From NCBI RefSeq assembly GCF_037860755.1, contig NZ_JBBEOI010000011.1, positions 1 through 40,053 of the forward strand: a stretch of DNA of 40,053 nt, given 5' to 3'. The stretch comes from Aquipuribacter hungaricus. GTDB taxonomy: Bacteria; Actinomycetota; Actinomycetes; Actinomycetales; JBBAYJ01. This document shows positions 24,196 through 31,410 of this stretch, in pieces. The stretch's first letter is position 1. Each line of letters starts with the position of its first letter. The notes beneath the pieces were generated by a model that was given only the letters and a program-made list of their open reading frames with translations, did not search any database and was not told the origin of the DNA. A program made the translations under genes and the position numbers.

Positions 24196-24257
24196 GCTGC
24201 CGTACCTGTCGTCATGCCGTCGGTGGTGCGGTCCTCGAGGATGCTGCCGTCCACCAT
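24192..24257 (-). CDS. 21-residue leader peptide coupled to the small-protein gene
   Basis: A short frame, MVDGSILEDRTTDGMTTGTA then A, from the ATG at 24257, preceded by AAGGAG 6 bases upstream. Its TGA overlaps the next ATG (ATGA). The next gene has no good ribosome binding site of its own, so this frame probably delivers ribosomes to it. Confidence 0.45.
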   Translation of the reverse strand: MVDGSILEDRTTDGMTTGTAA

Positions 24258-24332
24258 GGGTGGCTCCTTGTCCGTGGGCGTCCCGCCGCGCTGTCGCGGA
24301 GCCAGAGCATGACGGCTGGTCCGTGCTTCCCG

Positions 24333-24360
24333 TACTCGGACAGCGTGGAGCGCACCTTGA
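24333..24360 (-). promoter_or_regulatory. Weak sigma28-like promoter of the 87-residue gene
   Basis: On the minus strand, TCAA (24360-24357), 16 bases, then TCCGAGTA (24340-24333). Spacing and core CCGA agree with the family; other positions are poor. Confidence 0.3.
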
Positions 24361-24494
24361 GGCTCGCGCAGTACCGGCTTCGGAGGTGGCCGCCCCCGCC
24401 GGCCCGTGCCTCGCGCTGGGCTTACCGGCGCGAGCCAGGGGTGATCACCGGCTCGTGCGACCGCGGGCGCCGCTCAGGACTTGGCGCGACGATG

Positions 24495-24522
24495 TCAAGG
24501 CCTGGTCGTCGGCTGCCGATCA
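24495..24522 (+). promoter_or_regulatory. Sigma28-like promoter of the CheY/HD-GYP operon
   Basis: TCAA (24495-24498), 16 bases, then GCCGATCA (24515-24522), 34 bases before the GTG at 24557. Same core as the chemoreceptor promoters, with spacing one base longer. Confidence 0.45.
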
Positions 24523-24556
24523 AGGTTCTGAGATCTAGCTCCCGGGGGGCCGTGCC

Positions 24557-24970
24557 GTGCTGACGATGCTCTACGTGGAGGACCAGCCCTCCGACGTGCT
24601 GCTGGTCACCCGGCTCATGCAGCGCCGGGGCGGGGTCCAGGTGCACGTCGCCCGCACCGGGGTCGGTGGGCTCGCGGCCGCGGCGCGGCTGCGTCCGGAT
24701 GTCGTCCTGCTCGACCTGCACCTGCCCGACCTGCCGGGGGAGACCGTCCTGTACGAGCTGCGCCGGCTGCCCGGCCTCTGCTCGCCACCGGTGCTGGTGC
24801 TGAGCGCCGACGCCTCTCCTGCCAGCGTCGAGCGGCTCATGGCCGCCGGGGTCACCGCCTACTTGACCAAGCCGCTGGACGTGGCCAGCCTCTTCGCCCA
24901 CCTGGACGCCCTGGAGCCGGCTCTGCCCTCCCCGGCCCCACCGTCCGCCCTGACCGGGTCCGTGGCGTGA
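24557..24970 (+). CDS. CheY-like single-domain response regulator
   Basis: Protein of 137 residues from the GTG at 24557, with a G-rich ribosome binding site 7 bases before it; an ATG at 24566 is an alternative. It is one receiver domain: LYVEDQPSDVLLVTRLM (acidic pair), VVLLDLHLPDLPGE (phospho-acceptor Asp), VLVLSADAS (Thr/Ser switch position) and AYLTKPLDVASL (Lys). A short Pro-rich tail follows. The final bases overlap the start of the REC-HD-GYP gene (GTGA), so they form one operon. Partner kinases may be the DICT histidine kinase at 26016-27455 or a distant CheA; this is inference. Confidence 0.88.
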   Translation: MLTMLYVEDQPSDVLLVTRLMQRRGGVQVHVARTGVGGLAAAARLRPDVVLLDLHLPDLPGETVLYELRRLPGLCSPPVLVLSADASPASVERLMAAGVTAYLTKPLDVASLFAHLDALEPALPSPAPPSALTGSVA

Positions 24971-26160
24971 ACCCGGCAGGGCTGTTGACACCCGCAGAGC
25001 ATCCGCGCGCGAGGATCGTGGTGGTGGACGACGAGCAGGCGAACCTGGACCTGATCGACCGGGTCCTGGCCCGGCAGGGATACCAGCACGTCGTCCTCAC
25101 CACCGACCCGCGGTGGTTGCTGGACAACCTCGCAGACCTCGCCCCGGACCTGGTCCTACTAGACCTGCAGATGCCCGACCTGGATGGCTTCGAGGTGCTC
25201 CGCCGGCTGCAGACCGCCGTCACCGCCGACGACTACGTCCCCCAGCTCGTCGTGACCGCCGACTCCACCGCGAGGACCAGACGGACAGCCCTGGCGCTGG
25301 GTGCCCACGACTTCCTCACCAAGCCCATCGACGTCACCGAGACCGCACTACGGGTGTCGAACCTGCTGGCGACCCGGATGCTCCACGTCCGCCTCCGCGA
25401 TCAGAACCAGCACCTGGAAGAGCAGGTCCACGCCCGCACCGCCCAGCTCCAGCTCGCCCACACCGGGCTGGTGCAGCGGCTGGCCCTGGTCGGTGAGTAC
25501 CGCGACGACACCACCTCCGAGCACGCCGCCCGGGTCGGCGTCGCCGCGCACCGGCTCGCCACGCGCCTGGGCCTGCCGGCTGCCGAGGCCCGCCTGGTGG
25601 GCGAGGCGGCGCCGCTGCACGACATCGGCAAGGTCGGCATCCCCGACGCCGTCCTGCTCAAGCCCGGTCCGCTGACGCCCGCGGAGTTCGAGACCATCAA
25701 GGGTCACGCCGCCGCCGGCGCCCACATCCTCGCCGGCGGCGAGTCAGAGCTGCTGCGCCTGGCCGAGCAGGTCGCCCTCACCCACCACGAACGCTGGGAC
25801 GGCACCGGCTACCCCCAGGGCCTCGCCGGCCAGTCGATCCCCCTGGCCGGGCGCCTGGTCGCCGTCGTCGACGTCTTCGACGCCCTCACCAGCCAGCGCC
25901 CCTACAAGCCCGCCTGGACCATCGACAGGGCCGCGGAGCACCTGCAGGCCCACCGGGCCAGCCACTTCGACCCCGAGCTCCTCGACGTGTTCCTCGACGG
26001 GCTGAGCAGCACCCATCAGGTCCTCACCCTGGGCTCGGCGTCATCCTCAGGCTCTGCGTCGCCCACGGGCTCGGCGTCAGCGTCCATGCCGGTCGCTGCG
26101 GCGGGGAGGGCGACGGTGAACGTGGACCCGGCTCCGGGGCGGCTGTCGACCTCCAGCTGA
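24967..26160 (+). CDS. REC-HD-GYP response regulator (c-di-GMP phosphodiesterase)
   Basis: Protein of 397 residues from a GTG overlapping the previous stop. The receiver domain spans ~15-130 ([39 protein letters not shown]). A coiled linker (~140-175) follows, then an HD-GYP domain: EHAARVGVAAHRLA, HDIGKVGIPDAVLLKPGPL, HAAAGAHIL, THHERWDGTGYPQGLAGQSI and RLVAVVDVFDALTSQRPYKP. The HD and GYP signatures are complete, so it should hydrolyse c-di-GMP when the receiver is phosphorylated. The catalytic domain ends near residue 350. The last ~45 Ser/Ala-rich residues lie over the 3' end of the opposing histidine kinase gene. Confidence 0.92.
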   Translation: MNPAGLLTPAEHPRARIVVVDDEQANLDLIDRVLARQGYQHVVLTTDPRWLLDNLADLAPDLVLLDLQMPDLDGFEVLRRLQTAVTADDYVPQLVVTADSTARTRRTALALGAHDFLTKPIDVTETALRVSNLLATRMLHVRLRDQNQHLEEQVHARTAQLQLAHTGLVQRLALVGEYRDDTTSEHAARVGVAAHRLATRLGLPAAEARLVGEAAPLHDIGKVGIPDAVLLKPGPLTPAEFETIKGHAAAGAHILAGGESELLRLAEQVALTHHERWDGTGYPQGLAGQSIPLAGRLVAVVDVFDALTSQRPYKPAWTIDRAAEHLQAHRASHFDPELLDVFLDGLSSTHQVLTLGSASSSGSASPTGSASASMPVAAAGRATVNVDPAPGRLSTSS

Positions 26161-27455
26161 CCGCCCATCGCCTGGACCAGGGCACGGCTGACCACCAGCC
26201 CCAGGCCGTTGCCCGGGATGCCGCGCTGCGCTGCACCGAGACGCTCGAACGGGGTGAACAGCCGCTCCAGCTCCCCCACGCTCAGACCGGGCCCGGTGTC
26301 GGAGACCGACAGCCGCACCGCGTCAGGGGTGCGCGTGACACCCACCTCGACCTGGCCGCCCGCGGGGGTGTACTTCACGGCGTTGGACAGCAGGTTCAGC
26401 AGCACCTGACGCAGGCGTGCCTCGTCCGCCCTGACCCGGGGTCCCGGCTGCTCGACCCGGTCGCGCAGCACCAGCGAAGCCGACGCGACCAACGGGCTCA
26501 TCATCGACACCACCCCGGCCACCAGCGGCCCGACCGGGACCGGCTGCAGGTCGAGGTTGAGGCCGCCGGCCTCGATCCGCCCGATGTCGAGGAGCTCGTC
26601 GACCAGGCCCACCATCCCCCGGCCCGCGCGCAGGATCTGCTCCACCGACTCTTGCGCCTCGGGCTGCTCGGCATCGAGCTCCAGCAGCTGCGCGAACCCG
26701 AGGATCGCGTTGAGCGGGGTCCGCAGCTCGTGGCTCATCCGCGACAGGAAAACGCTCTTCTCCTGGCTAGCGGCGGCCAGGACCTGCTGCTCGCGCCTGC
26801 CCACCGCCTCCACCCGACGGACCATCCCCGCCAGCAGGGCGTCCGAGGCCCGCGCCGCCTCCACCGGCGAAGGCGGACGACGACCGGCCTCCGCGAGCAG
26901 GGCGGCCACCTCCTCCGCACGCTCGGGGGCGGTACGTCGCACGCCCGCCACGACGACCTGCGCCGCGACGGCCGCCACCTGCGGGTCCAGGCTCCACACC
27001 ACGTCGAAGACCCGCTCGGCCTGCCGGACCGGTGCCTGCGCCGCGGAGTGGGCGTCCCCGTCCAGCCCGCACAGCGTGACCGCCAGGCCCGGCCCCACCG
27101 CCAGCACGAACCACTCCTGCGCCAGAGGGTCCCCGGTGCGCAGCCGCAACCCCACATGGTCCACCCCCGACCCCGCCGGCAGCTCCCGCCCGGCGAACAG
27201 CGCAATCACGTCGTGGTCGCCGGACAGCTGCAGGTAACGGTCACGCTCGCCCGCCCAGTGCCGGCCGTGCTGGAAACCCGACACCAGCACGCACCGCTGC
27301 CCGTGCTCGTACACCAGGGTCTCGATGAGGTGGCTCGTCGCCACCAACGTCGACTTCGTCACCGACAACGTCGCGATACCCGGGTCCACCTCCCGCAGAC
27401 GGTCGAACAGCGAGTCCTCGACCGGGAGCCGTCCCGACGCTGGGATACGAGTCAT
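26016..27455 (-). CDS. DICT-domain sensor histidine kinase
   Basis: Protein of 479 residues with no membrane helix. Residues ~15-140 match the DICT sensory domain found with diguanylate cyclases and two-component proteins (KSTLVATSHLIETLVYEHGQ, VSGFQHGRHW, FVLAVGPGLAVTLCGLD). A helical linker follows, then HisKA with the phospho-acceptor His at ~242 (FLSRMSHELRTPLNAILGFA). The ATP-binding domain comes last: N-box LLNLLSNAVKYTP, SVSDTGPGLSVGELERLF, GNGLGLVVSRALVQAMGG. It converges on the REC-HD-GYP gene and overlaps it by 145 bases, which makes it a plausible kinase for that operon. The overlapping C-terminal tail is acidic and low-complexity. Confidence 0.9.
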   Translation of the reverse strand: MTRIPASGRLPVEDSLFDRLREVDPGIATLSVTKSTLVATSHLIETLVYEHGQRCVLVSGFQHGRHWAGERDRYLQLSGDHDVIALFAGRELPAGSGVDHVGLRLRTGDPLAQEWFVLAVGPGLAVTLCGLDGDAHSAAQAPVRQAERVFDVVWSLDPQVAAVAAQVVVAGVRRTAPERAEEVAALLAEAGRRPPSPVEAARASDALLAGMVRRVEAVGRREQQVLAAASQEKSVFLSRMSHELRTPLNAILGFAQLLELDAEQPEAQESVEQILRAGRGMVGLVDELLDIGRIEAGGLNLDLQPVPVGPLVAGVVSMMSPLVASASLVLRDRVEQPGPRVRADEARLRQVLLNLLSNAVKYTPAGGQVEVGVTRTPDAVRLSVSDTGPGLSVGELERLFTPFERLGAAQRGIPGNGLGLVVSRALVQAMGGQLEVDSRPGAGSTFTVALPAAATGMDADAEPVGDAEPEDDAEPRVRT

Positions 27456-27593
27456 AGGCGCTGTCTAACAGCGTCGCCCACCTCCGGCACGCGGTCACGC
27501 GGCCGCGCGGTCACGCCTGCTCGGCCGTCCGCGGCAGCGGGACCGGCCCGGACTCCCGCCCTTGCCGGGCACGGGGCCTGCGTGCAGCACGGC

Positions 27594-27647
27594 GAGAGCC
27601 CGCCTGCTAGCTCGTGGGGTCCGAGAAGGGGAATCAGGCGGGCTCTC
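27594..27647 (-). terminator. Long inverted repeat, candidate terminator
   Basis: GAGAGCCCGCCTG (27594-27606) and CAGGCGGGCTCTC (27635-27647) pair perfectly over 28 bases, ~125 bases past the end of the upstream minus-strand gene. The rest of 27456-27771 shows no gene. Confidence 0.45.
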
Positions 27648-27771
27648 GTTCCTCGCAGTACCCAGGTCTGACGCAAACGCACCCCGGGACGGGGCAGCGG
27701 ACCAACAGCGCCAAGAGCCAGGACCGCTCGTCGTGGTAGAGGAACGACGTCGAGCGCACCCCCCGCTGCAT

Positions 27772-28350
27772 TCACGAGCGGTCAGTCCTCGGGGCGCAGG
27801 ACCTCTTCATAGGCGGGGGCCAGCCTGGCTGCAGAAGACCCATGCCGACCCCTCGGACGACGTGACGCCCCTCCAGCAGCCGCATGATGAGGGGGTACGT
27901 CTGCCTGCCCTCGCCGACCGGCAGGACGTGACGACCCCTGTCGTCGACGGGGAGGCCGTCGAGGTCGAAGACGACGACCACCTCCAGGTCTGGGGCGACG
28001 AAGCGCGGCCTCGTGCCGATCCCGTAGCGGACCCCGCGCTGGCCCTCCACCAGACGTTCGACGGTGCGGCGCACCGCCCTGCATCCGCACGCATGCCACA
28101 GCCAGTGGGTCGGCGCCGCCGACGCCAGCTGCCGGGCGAGGTCGTCACGGTCTACCTCGACCAGCTCGAGGACCTCCGCGTTGGAGGAGATCCACTCCTG
28201 CACGACCGCCAGACGAAACACCGGGTCCAGCCCGCCCCACGCGGTCTCGAAGCTCCCGCTCAGCGTGGCCTCCAGCCACACCAGCGCCGCCAGACCCGGA
28301 GCCACCACGGCAGCAGCCGACTTGTACGCGCTCAGCTCGTCCTCCGGCAT
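27772..28350 (-). CDS. Hypothetical protein with HACGC motif
   Basis: Protein of 192 residues from the ATG at 28350; the longer open frame upstream is not supported. The N-terminal half is helical (MPEDELSAYKSAAAVVAPGL, AALVWLEATLSGSFETAWGG, AVVQEWISSNAEVLELVEVD). The middle has THWLWHACGCRAVRRTVERL, and the C-terminal half is strand-rich (VVFDLDGLPVDDRGRHVLPV, YPLIMRLLEGRHVVRGVGMG). There is no signal peptide or recognised catalytic motif, and I do not recognise the family. A TACAGT box 8 bases before the ATG suggests a leaderless mRNA. It is divergent from a GGDEF-EAL gene, with four 19-bp repeats in between. Confidence 0.7.
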   Translation of the reverse strand: MPEDELSAYKSAAAVVAPGLAALVWLEATLSGSFETAWGGLDPVFRLAVVQEWISSNAEVLELVEVDRDDLARQLASAAPTHWLWHACGCRAVRRTVERLVEGQRGVRYGIGTRPRFVAPDLEVVVVFDLDGLPVDDRGRHVLPVGEGRQTYPLIMRLLEGRHVVRGVGMGLLQPGWPPPMKRSCAPRTDRS

Positions 28351-28358
28351 GAAGCGTG

Positions 28359-28364
28359 ACTGTA
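28359..28364 (-). promoter_or_regulatory. Leaderless-type -10 box (TACAGT)
   Basis: TACAGT on the minus strand ends 8 bases before the ATG at 28350; a TTG-containing -35-like region lies upstream. Confidence 0.4.
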
Positions 28365-28471
28365 GGACGCAGGTGGCTCCACAACCCCGACACGGATCAG
28401 CACCTGGAGTAGGGAACCGCGCAGCTGTCCCCGCGACAACAACCGTGCGAGAGAGCAGGTGGACGTGATCT

Positions 28472-28547
28472 GCCGTGCGGAGTGGTTCCTGCCGTGCGGA
28501 CTGGTTCTGGCTGCGCGGGCTGTTTCTCGCCGTGCGGACAGGTTCTT
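28472..28547 (+). repeat. Four 19-bp tandem repeats in a divergent promoter region
   Basis: Units at 28472-28490, 28491-28509, 28510-28528 and 28529-28547, consensus GCCGTGCGGACTGGTTCT-. They lie between the divergent starts at 28350 and 28612. The near-two-helical-turn period would place copies on one DNA face, as in a regulator-binding array. Confidence 0.7.
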
Positions 28548-28561
28548 GCTCGTCGGCGGGG

Positions 28562-28589
28562 TGAAGGGGCGGTGCTGGTGTGCCGATGC
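28562..28589 (+). promoter_or_regulatory. Possible sigma28-like promoter of a GGDEF-EAL gene
   Basis: TGAA (28562-28565), 16 bases, then GCCGATGC (28582-28589). The -35 part is poor. It would start transcription just before the GTG at 28612. Confidence 0.3.
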
Positions 28590-28611
28590 ATCGCGGGTGG
28601 AGCGTGCGACC

Positions 28612-30414
28612 GTGGTCCCGGAGGTGGCGACGCCGCCGCTGATGGCGCGTACCGCCGGGGTGTTCTACTGCGCCGGGGGGCTGGCGGCGCTGGCCGTGGC
28701 CGTGGACCTGCCGCGCCCGTTCGCTACCACGACGACCGTGCTGGTCGGGCTGGCGGTGCTGTCGTTCCTGACTGGCGCGCTGCTCCTGTGGTGCGGGCGG
28801 CGGCTGCCGCACCACGCCTACCACGCCGTGGTGGTGTACGGGACGGTCGTCCTGACCGCCGCGGTCATCCTGTGCCCGACGCCGGGCGCGGCGCTGACCG
28901 TCGCCTCGCTCAACACGTTCGTGGCCATCGACGCATTCCTGTTCTTCTCCTCCCGCACGGCCAGCCTGCACCTTCTGGCCATGCTGTGCGGGCAGGCGGT
29001 CGCGCTGGGCACCCACGACGAGCTGGGCACAGGTGCCGTGGTCTCGGCGTCCCTGGTGTGCCTCGCCGTCTCCGTGGTCGTCGGGCCCCTGGTGCGGCGC
29101 GCCTCCAGCGCCAGCCGCGACAGCCTCACCGGGCTGCCGAACCGGCGCGGGTTCGACGACGCCCTCGAGGCGGCCCTGGCCACGGCCTCCCGCACCTCAG
29201 AGGCTCTGTCGCTGGCGCTGGTGGACGTCGACCGGTTCAAGGCGGTCAACGACCACGGTGGCCACGCCGCGGGTGACGCGCTCCTGCAGACGCTGGCCGC
29301 GCGCTGCGCCGCCGCGCTGCCCCCGGGCGCCCTGCTGACCCGCCACGGCGGCGACGAGTTCGCGGTCATCCTGCCCGCCACGACCGCCGTGGCGGCCCTG
29401 CAGGCCCTGGAGGTCATGCGGACCTCCATCACCGAGCACGGCCTGTCCTGCGGGGTCGCGCAGCACCACAACACCGAGAGCGGGGCCGACCTGCTGCGTC
29501 GCGCCGACATCGCCCTGTACGCGGCCAAGGCAGCCGGTCGCGGCTGCTCCAGGCTCAGCGCCACCCAGACCGACCACCTCGCCGATGACCTCGCCGCCGC
29601 GATCAACGCCGGCAGCATCGACGTGGCCTTCCAGCCGATCGTCGCCCTGCCCTCACGGCGCGTGGTGGGCGTGGAGGCACTGGCCCGCTGGGAGCACCCG
29701 CGGCGCGGCACCGTGCCCCCCTCGGAGTTCGTGCCGGCCGCCGAGGCGAACGGGCTCATCCACGACCTTGGCGCCATGGTCCTGGCCCAGGCCTGCCAGG
29801 GCGCCCTCGACCTCCAACGGGCGTGGGGCACCCGGCTGCTGCTGACCGTCAACGCCTCCGGCCGGGAGCTCGCCGACCCCGGCTACGCCAGCACCGTGCT
29901 CGCCACGCTGCTGCACGAGGGCTGGCCAGCCCCTCAGCTGGTCGTCGAGATCACCGAGAGCCTCATCGAGGGCGCCAGCACGCCAGCCCTGCACACCCTC
30001 ACTGAGCTCCGCAGCCACGGCATCGCAGTCGCGATCGACGACTTCGGCACCGGGTACTCCGCCTTCAGCCGCCTGGACACCCTGCCCGCCGACTACCTCA
30101 AGCTGGACCGGTCCTTCATCTCCACCATCACCACCAGCCCCCGACGCCTCGCGATGCTCCGAGCCCTGCTCGACCTCGGCGACCGCCTAGGGCTCACCGT
30201 CATCGCCGAAGGCATCGAGACCACTGCACAGGCAGAGCTGCTCACCAGCGCCGGCTGCCCGCTCGTGCAGGGCTACCTCTACGGCCGACCGGGCCCCGCC
30301 GCCTCCTGGACCACGGTCCCGACCACACCGTCGGCACCTCAGCCCCGCACTCACGCCCAGGCACACGCCCAGGCGTCTTTTCAGGCGGCTGTCCCCCCCG
30401 GCAGGCACCCCTAG
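28612..30414 (+). CDS. Membrane GGDEF-EAL protein (c-di-GMP synthesis/breakdown)
   Basis: Protein of 600 residues from the GTG at 28612, preferred because GGTGGAG lies 9 bases before it. The frame is open from 28459, but that part encodes the 19-bp repeats; ATG at 28642 is another option. The N-terminal ~150 residues contain about five membrane helices. The GGDEF domain has DSLTGLPNRRGFDDAL, VDVDRFKAVND and an intact GGDEF at ~246-250. The EAL domain has VGVEALARWEHP (EAL from ~355), TVNASGRELAD, VVEITESLIEG, AIDDFGTGYSAFSRLD, LKLDRSF and VIAEGIETTAQ, with key acidic residues present. Both activities are therefore possible. The C-terminal tail is Ala/Gln/Pro-rich. Confidence 0.9.
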   Translation: MVPEVATPPLMARTAGVFYCAGGLAALAVAVDLPRPFATTTTVLVGLAVLSFLTGALLLWCGRRLPHHAYHAVVVYGTVVLTAAVILCPTPGAALTVASLNTFVAIDAFLFFSSRTASLHLLAMLCGQAVALGTHDELGTGAVVSASLVCLAVSVVVGPLVRRASSASRDSLTGLPNRRGFDDALEAALATASRTSEALSLALVDVDRFKAVNDHGGHAAGDALLQTLAARCAAALPPGALLTRHGGDEFAVILPATTAVAALQALEVMRTSITEHGLSCGVAQHHNTESGADLLRRADIALYAAKAAGRGCSRLSATQTDHLADDLAAAINAGSIDVAFQPIVALPSRRVVGVEALARWEHPRRGTVPPSEFVPAAEANGLIHDLGAMVLAQACQGALDLQRAWGTRLLLTVNASGRELADPGYASTVLATLLHEGWPAPQLVVEITESLIEGASTPALHTLTELRSHGIAVAIDDFGTGYSAFSRLDTLPADYLKLDRSFISTITTSPRRLAMLRALLDLGDRLGLTVIAEGIETTAQAELLTSAGCPLVQGYLYGRPGPAASWTTVPTTPSAPQPRTHAQAHAQASFQAAVPPGRHP

Positions 30415-30601
30415 AACCAAGACACACGGACACCCACGCCCAGACCGCACGAAGGTCTACCCACGGCCGCACGACAACCGCTGCCTGGCGGGGGGCCGAG
30501 GCTCATCTGGGCCGGCGTATGCCCAACCTGGTGGGGCGCGACCCGGCCGGAGGGACCCCTGGAGACCATACCGGGCCGCCCCGCTGCCTGGAGGCACGGG
30601 A

Positions 30602-30625
30602 CGCACCCGGACTTCCCGGGGTGCG
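30602..30625. terminator. Weak hairpin between converging genes
   Basis: CGCACCC (30602-30608) pairs with GGGTGCG (30619-30625), and one more pair is possible inside the loop. It lies between the GGDEF-EAL gene and the converging 94-residue gene. I see no gene in 30415-30724. Confidence 0.3.
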
Positions 30626-30724
30626 CCCGGCCCACTCGTCGTCAACCGTCGAAGGCTGAAGCGGGCGGGACAGCCGACAGCGCCAATCGGACGGTGAGCC
30701 GGCGGCTGCGCCGGCGAGATCGGC

Positions 30725-31009
30725 TCAGCCGAGCGTGCGAGAACCGAAGAGCAGCACCTCGCGCTCCATGTCGTAGTAGGCCTCGTCGCTGGCCGTCAGC
30801 CAGTCGAACAGGTTGTCGGCGTCGTCGACGGTGACGCTGAGGACGACCTCGCTGGCGCCGTTGTCAAGGACGAGCTGGAACAGGTAACTGCCGGGCTCCC
30901 CGGCCCCGGACGGAGAGAAGTTCGGCTGCCAGGCAGTGACCTTCCGGGTCTTGATGACGCTCTTGCCGAGGTCGCTGGCGCCCGCACCCTGCTCAGTTGA
31001 GGTAGTCAT
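30725..31009 (-). CDS. Conserved-looking 94-residue hypothetical protein
   Basis: Read from the ATG at 31009, with TAGGACG upstream. After a short Ser/Gly-rich start, the sequence SVIKTRKVTAWQPNFSPSG, SYLFQLVLDNGASEVVLSVT and DDADNLFDWLTASDEAYYDM then EREVLLFG suggests a small alpha/beta fold of strands followed by a helix, with a high Asp/Glu and aromatic content that is unlike random frames. No signal peptide or active-site motif is seen, and the family is not recognised. It is flanked upstream by a 10-bp inverted repeat and a 17-bp tandem repeat array and converges with the GGDEF-EAL gene. Confidence 0.7.
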   Translation of the reverse strand: MTTSTEQGAGASDLGKSVIKTRKVTAWQPNFSPSGAGEPGSYLFQLVLDNGASEVVLSVTVDDADNLFDWLTASDEAYYDMEREVLLFGSRTLG

Positions 31010-31033
31010 GCCGTCGTCCTACCCACCAGCCGG

Positions 31034-31106
31034 ACGCACATCCCCGCGGCGCGCCTCTGAGTCATGCGTGGACTGATAGGACAACTGGTGATGCCCGGAT
31101 GTGCGT
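31034..31106. repeat. 10-bp perfect inverted repeat upstream of the 94-residue gene
   Basis: ACGCACATCC (31034-31043) is the reverse complement of GGATGTGCGT (31097-31106), with 53 bases between. This could be paired regulator half-sites. Confidence 0.4.
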
Positions 31107-31142
31107 GGACCTAGGGACCGCGACCCCTTGCCGCCGGTGACC

Positions 31143-31234
31143 GTCATGGCGCGCGACTCGTCATGGCGCGCGACTCGTCATGGCGCGCGACTCGTCACGA
31201 CCTGCGACTCGACACGACCCGCGACTCGACACGG
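31143..31234 (+). repeat. 17-bp tandem repeat, five copies
   Basis: Units at 31143-31159, 31160-31176 and 31177-31193 are identical (GTCATGGCGCGCGACTC). The copies at 31194-31210 and 31211-31227 are diverged, and a partial sixth follows. The array lies in the ~400-base gap 31010-31410 between two minus-strand genes, where I see no gene. Confidence 0.85.
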
Positions 31235-31410
31235 CGAGCCCGGACCGGCGGGACCGCCTGGGCCGGGGAGCCACGGGACGATCGGGTTGCAGGTGTGACG
31301 GGCGGGGGGCGGTTCCGGCGAGGCCACCGGTCGCTCCTGCTGTCGGGGCCCGTGGGCGGGCCGTCCTGACCGCCAGTGCTCGTGTTGCCGTCCGGAGCGG
31401 GCTCGGAGTC

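Noticed and set aside
31143-31234. CRISPR array
   Set aside because: The 17-bp units are directly adjacent with no spacers and no cas genes are present.
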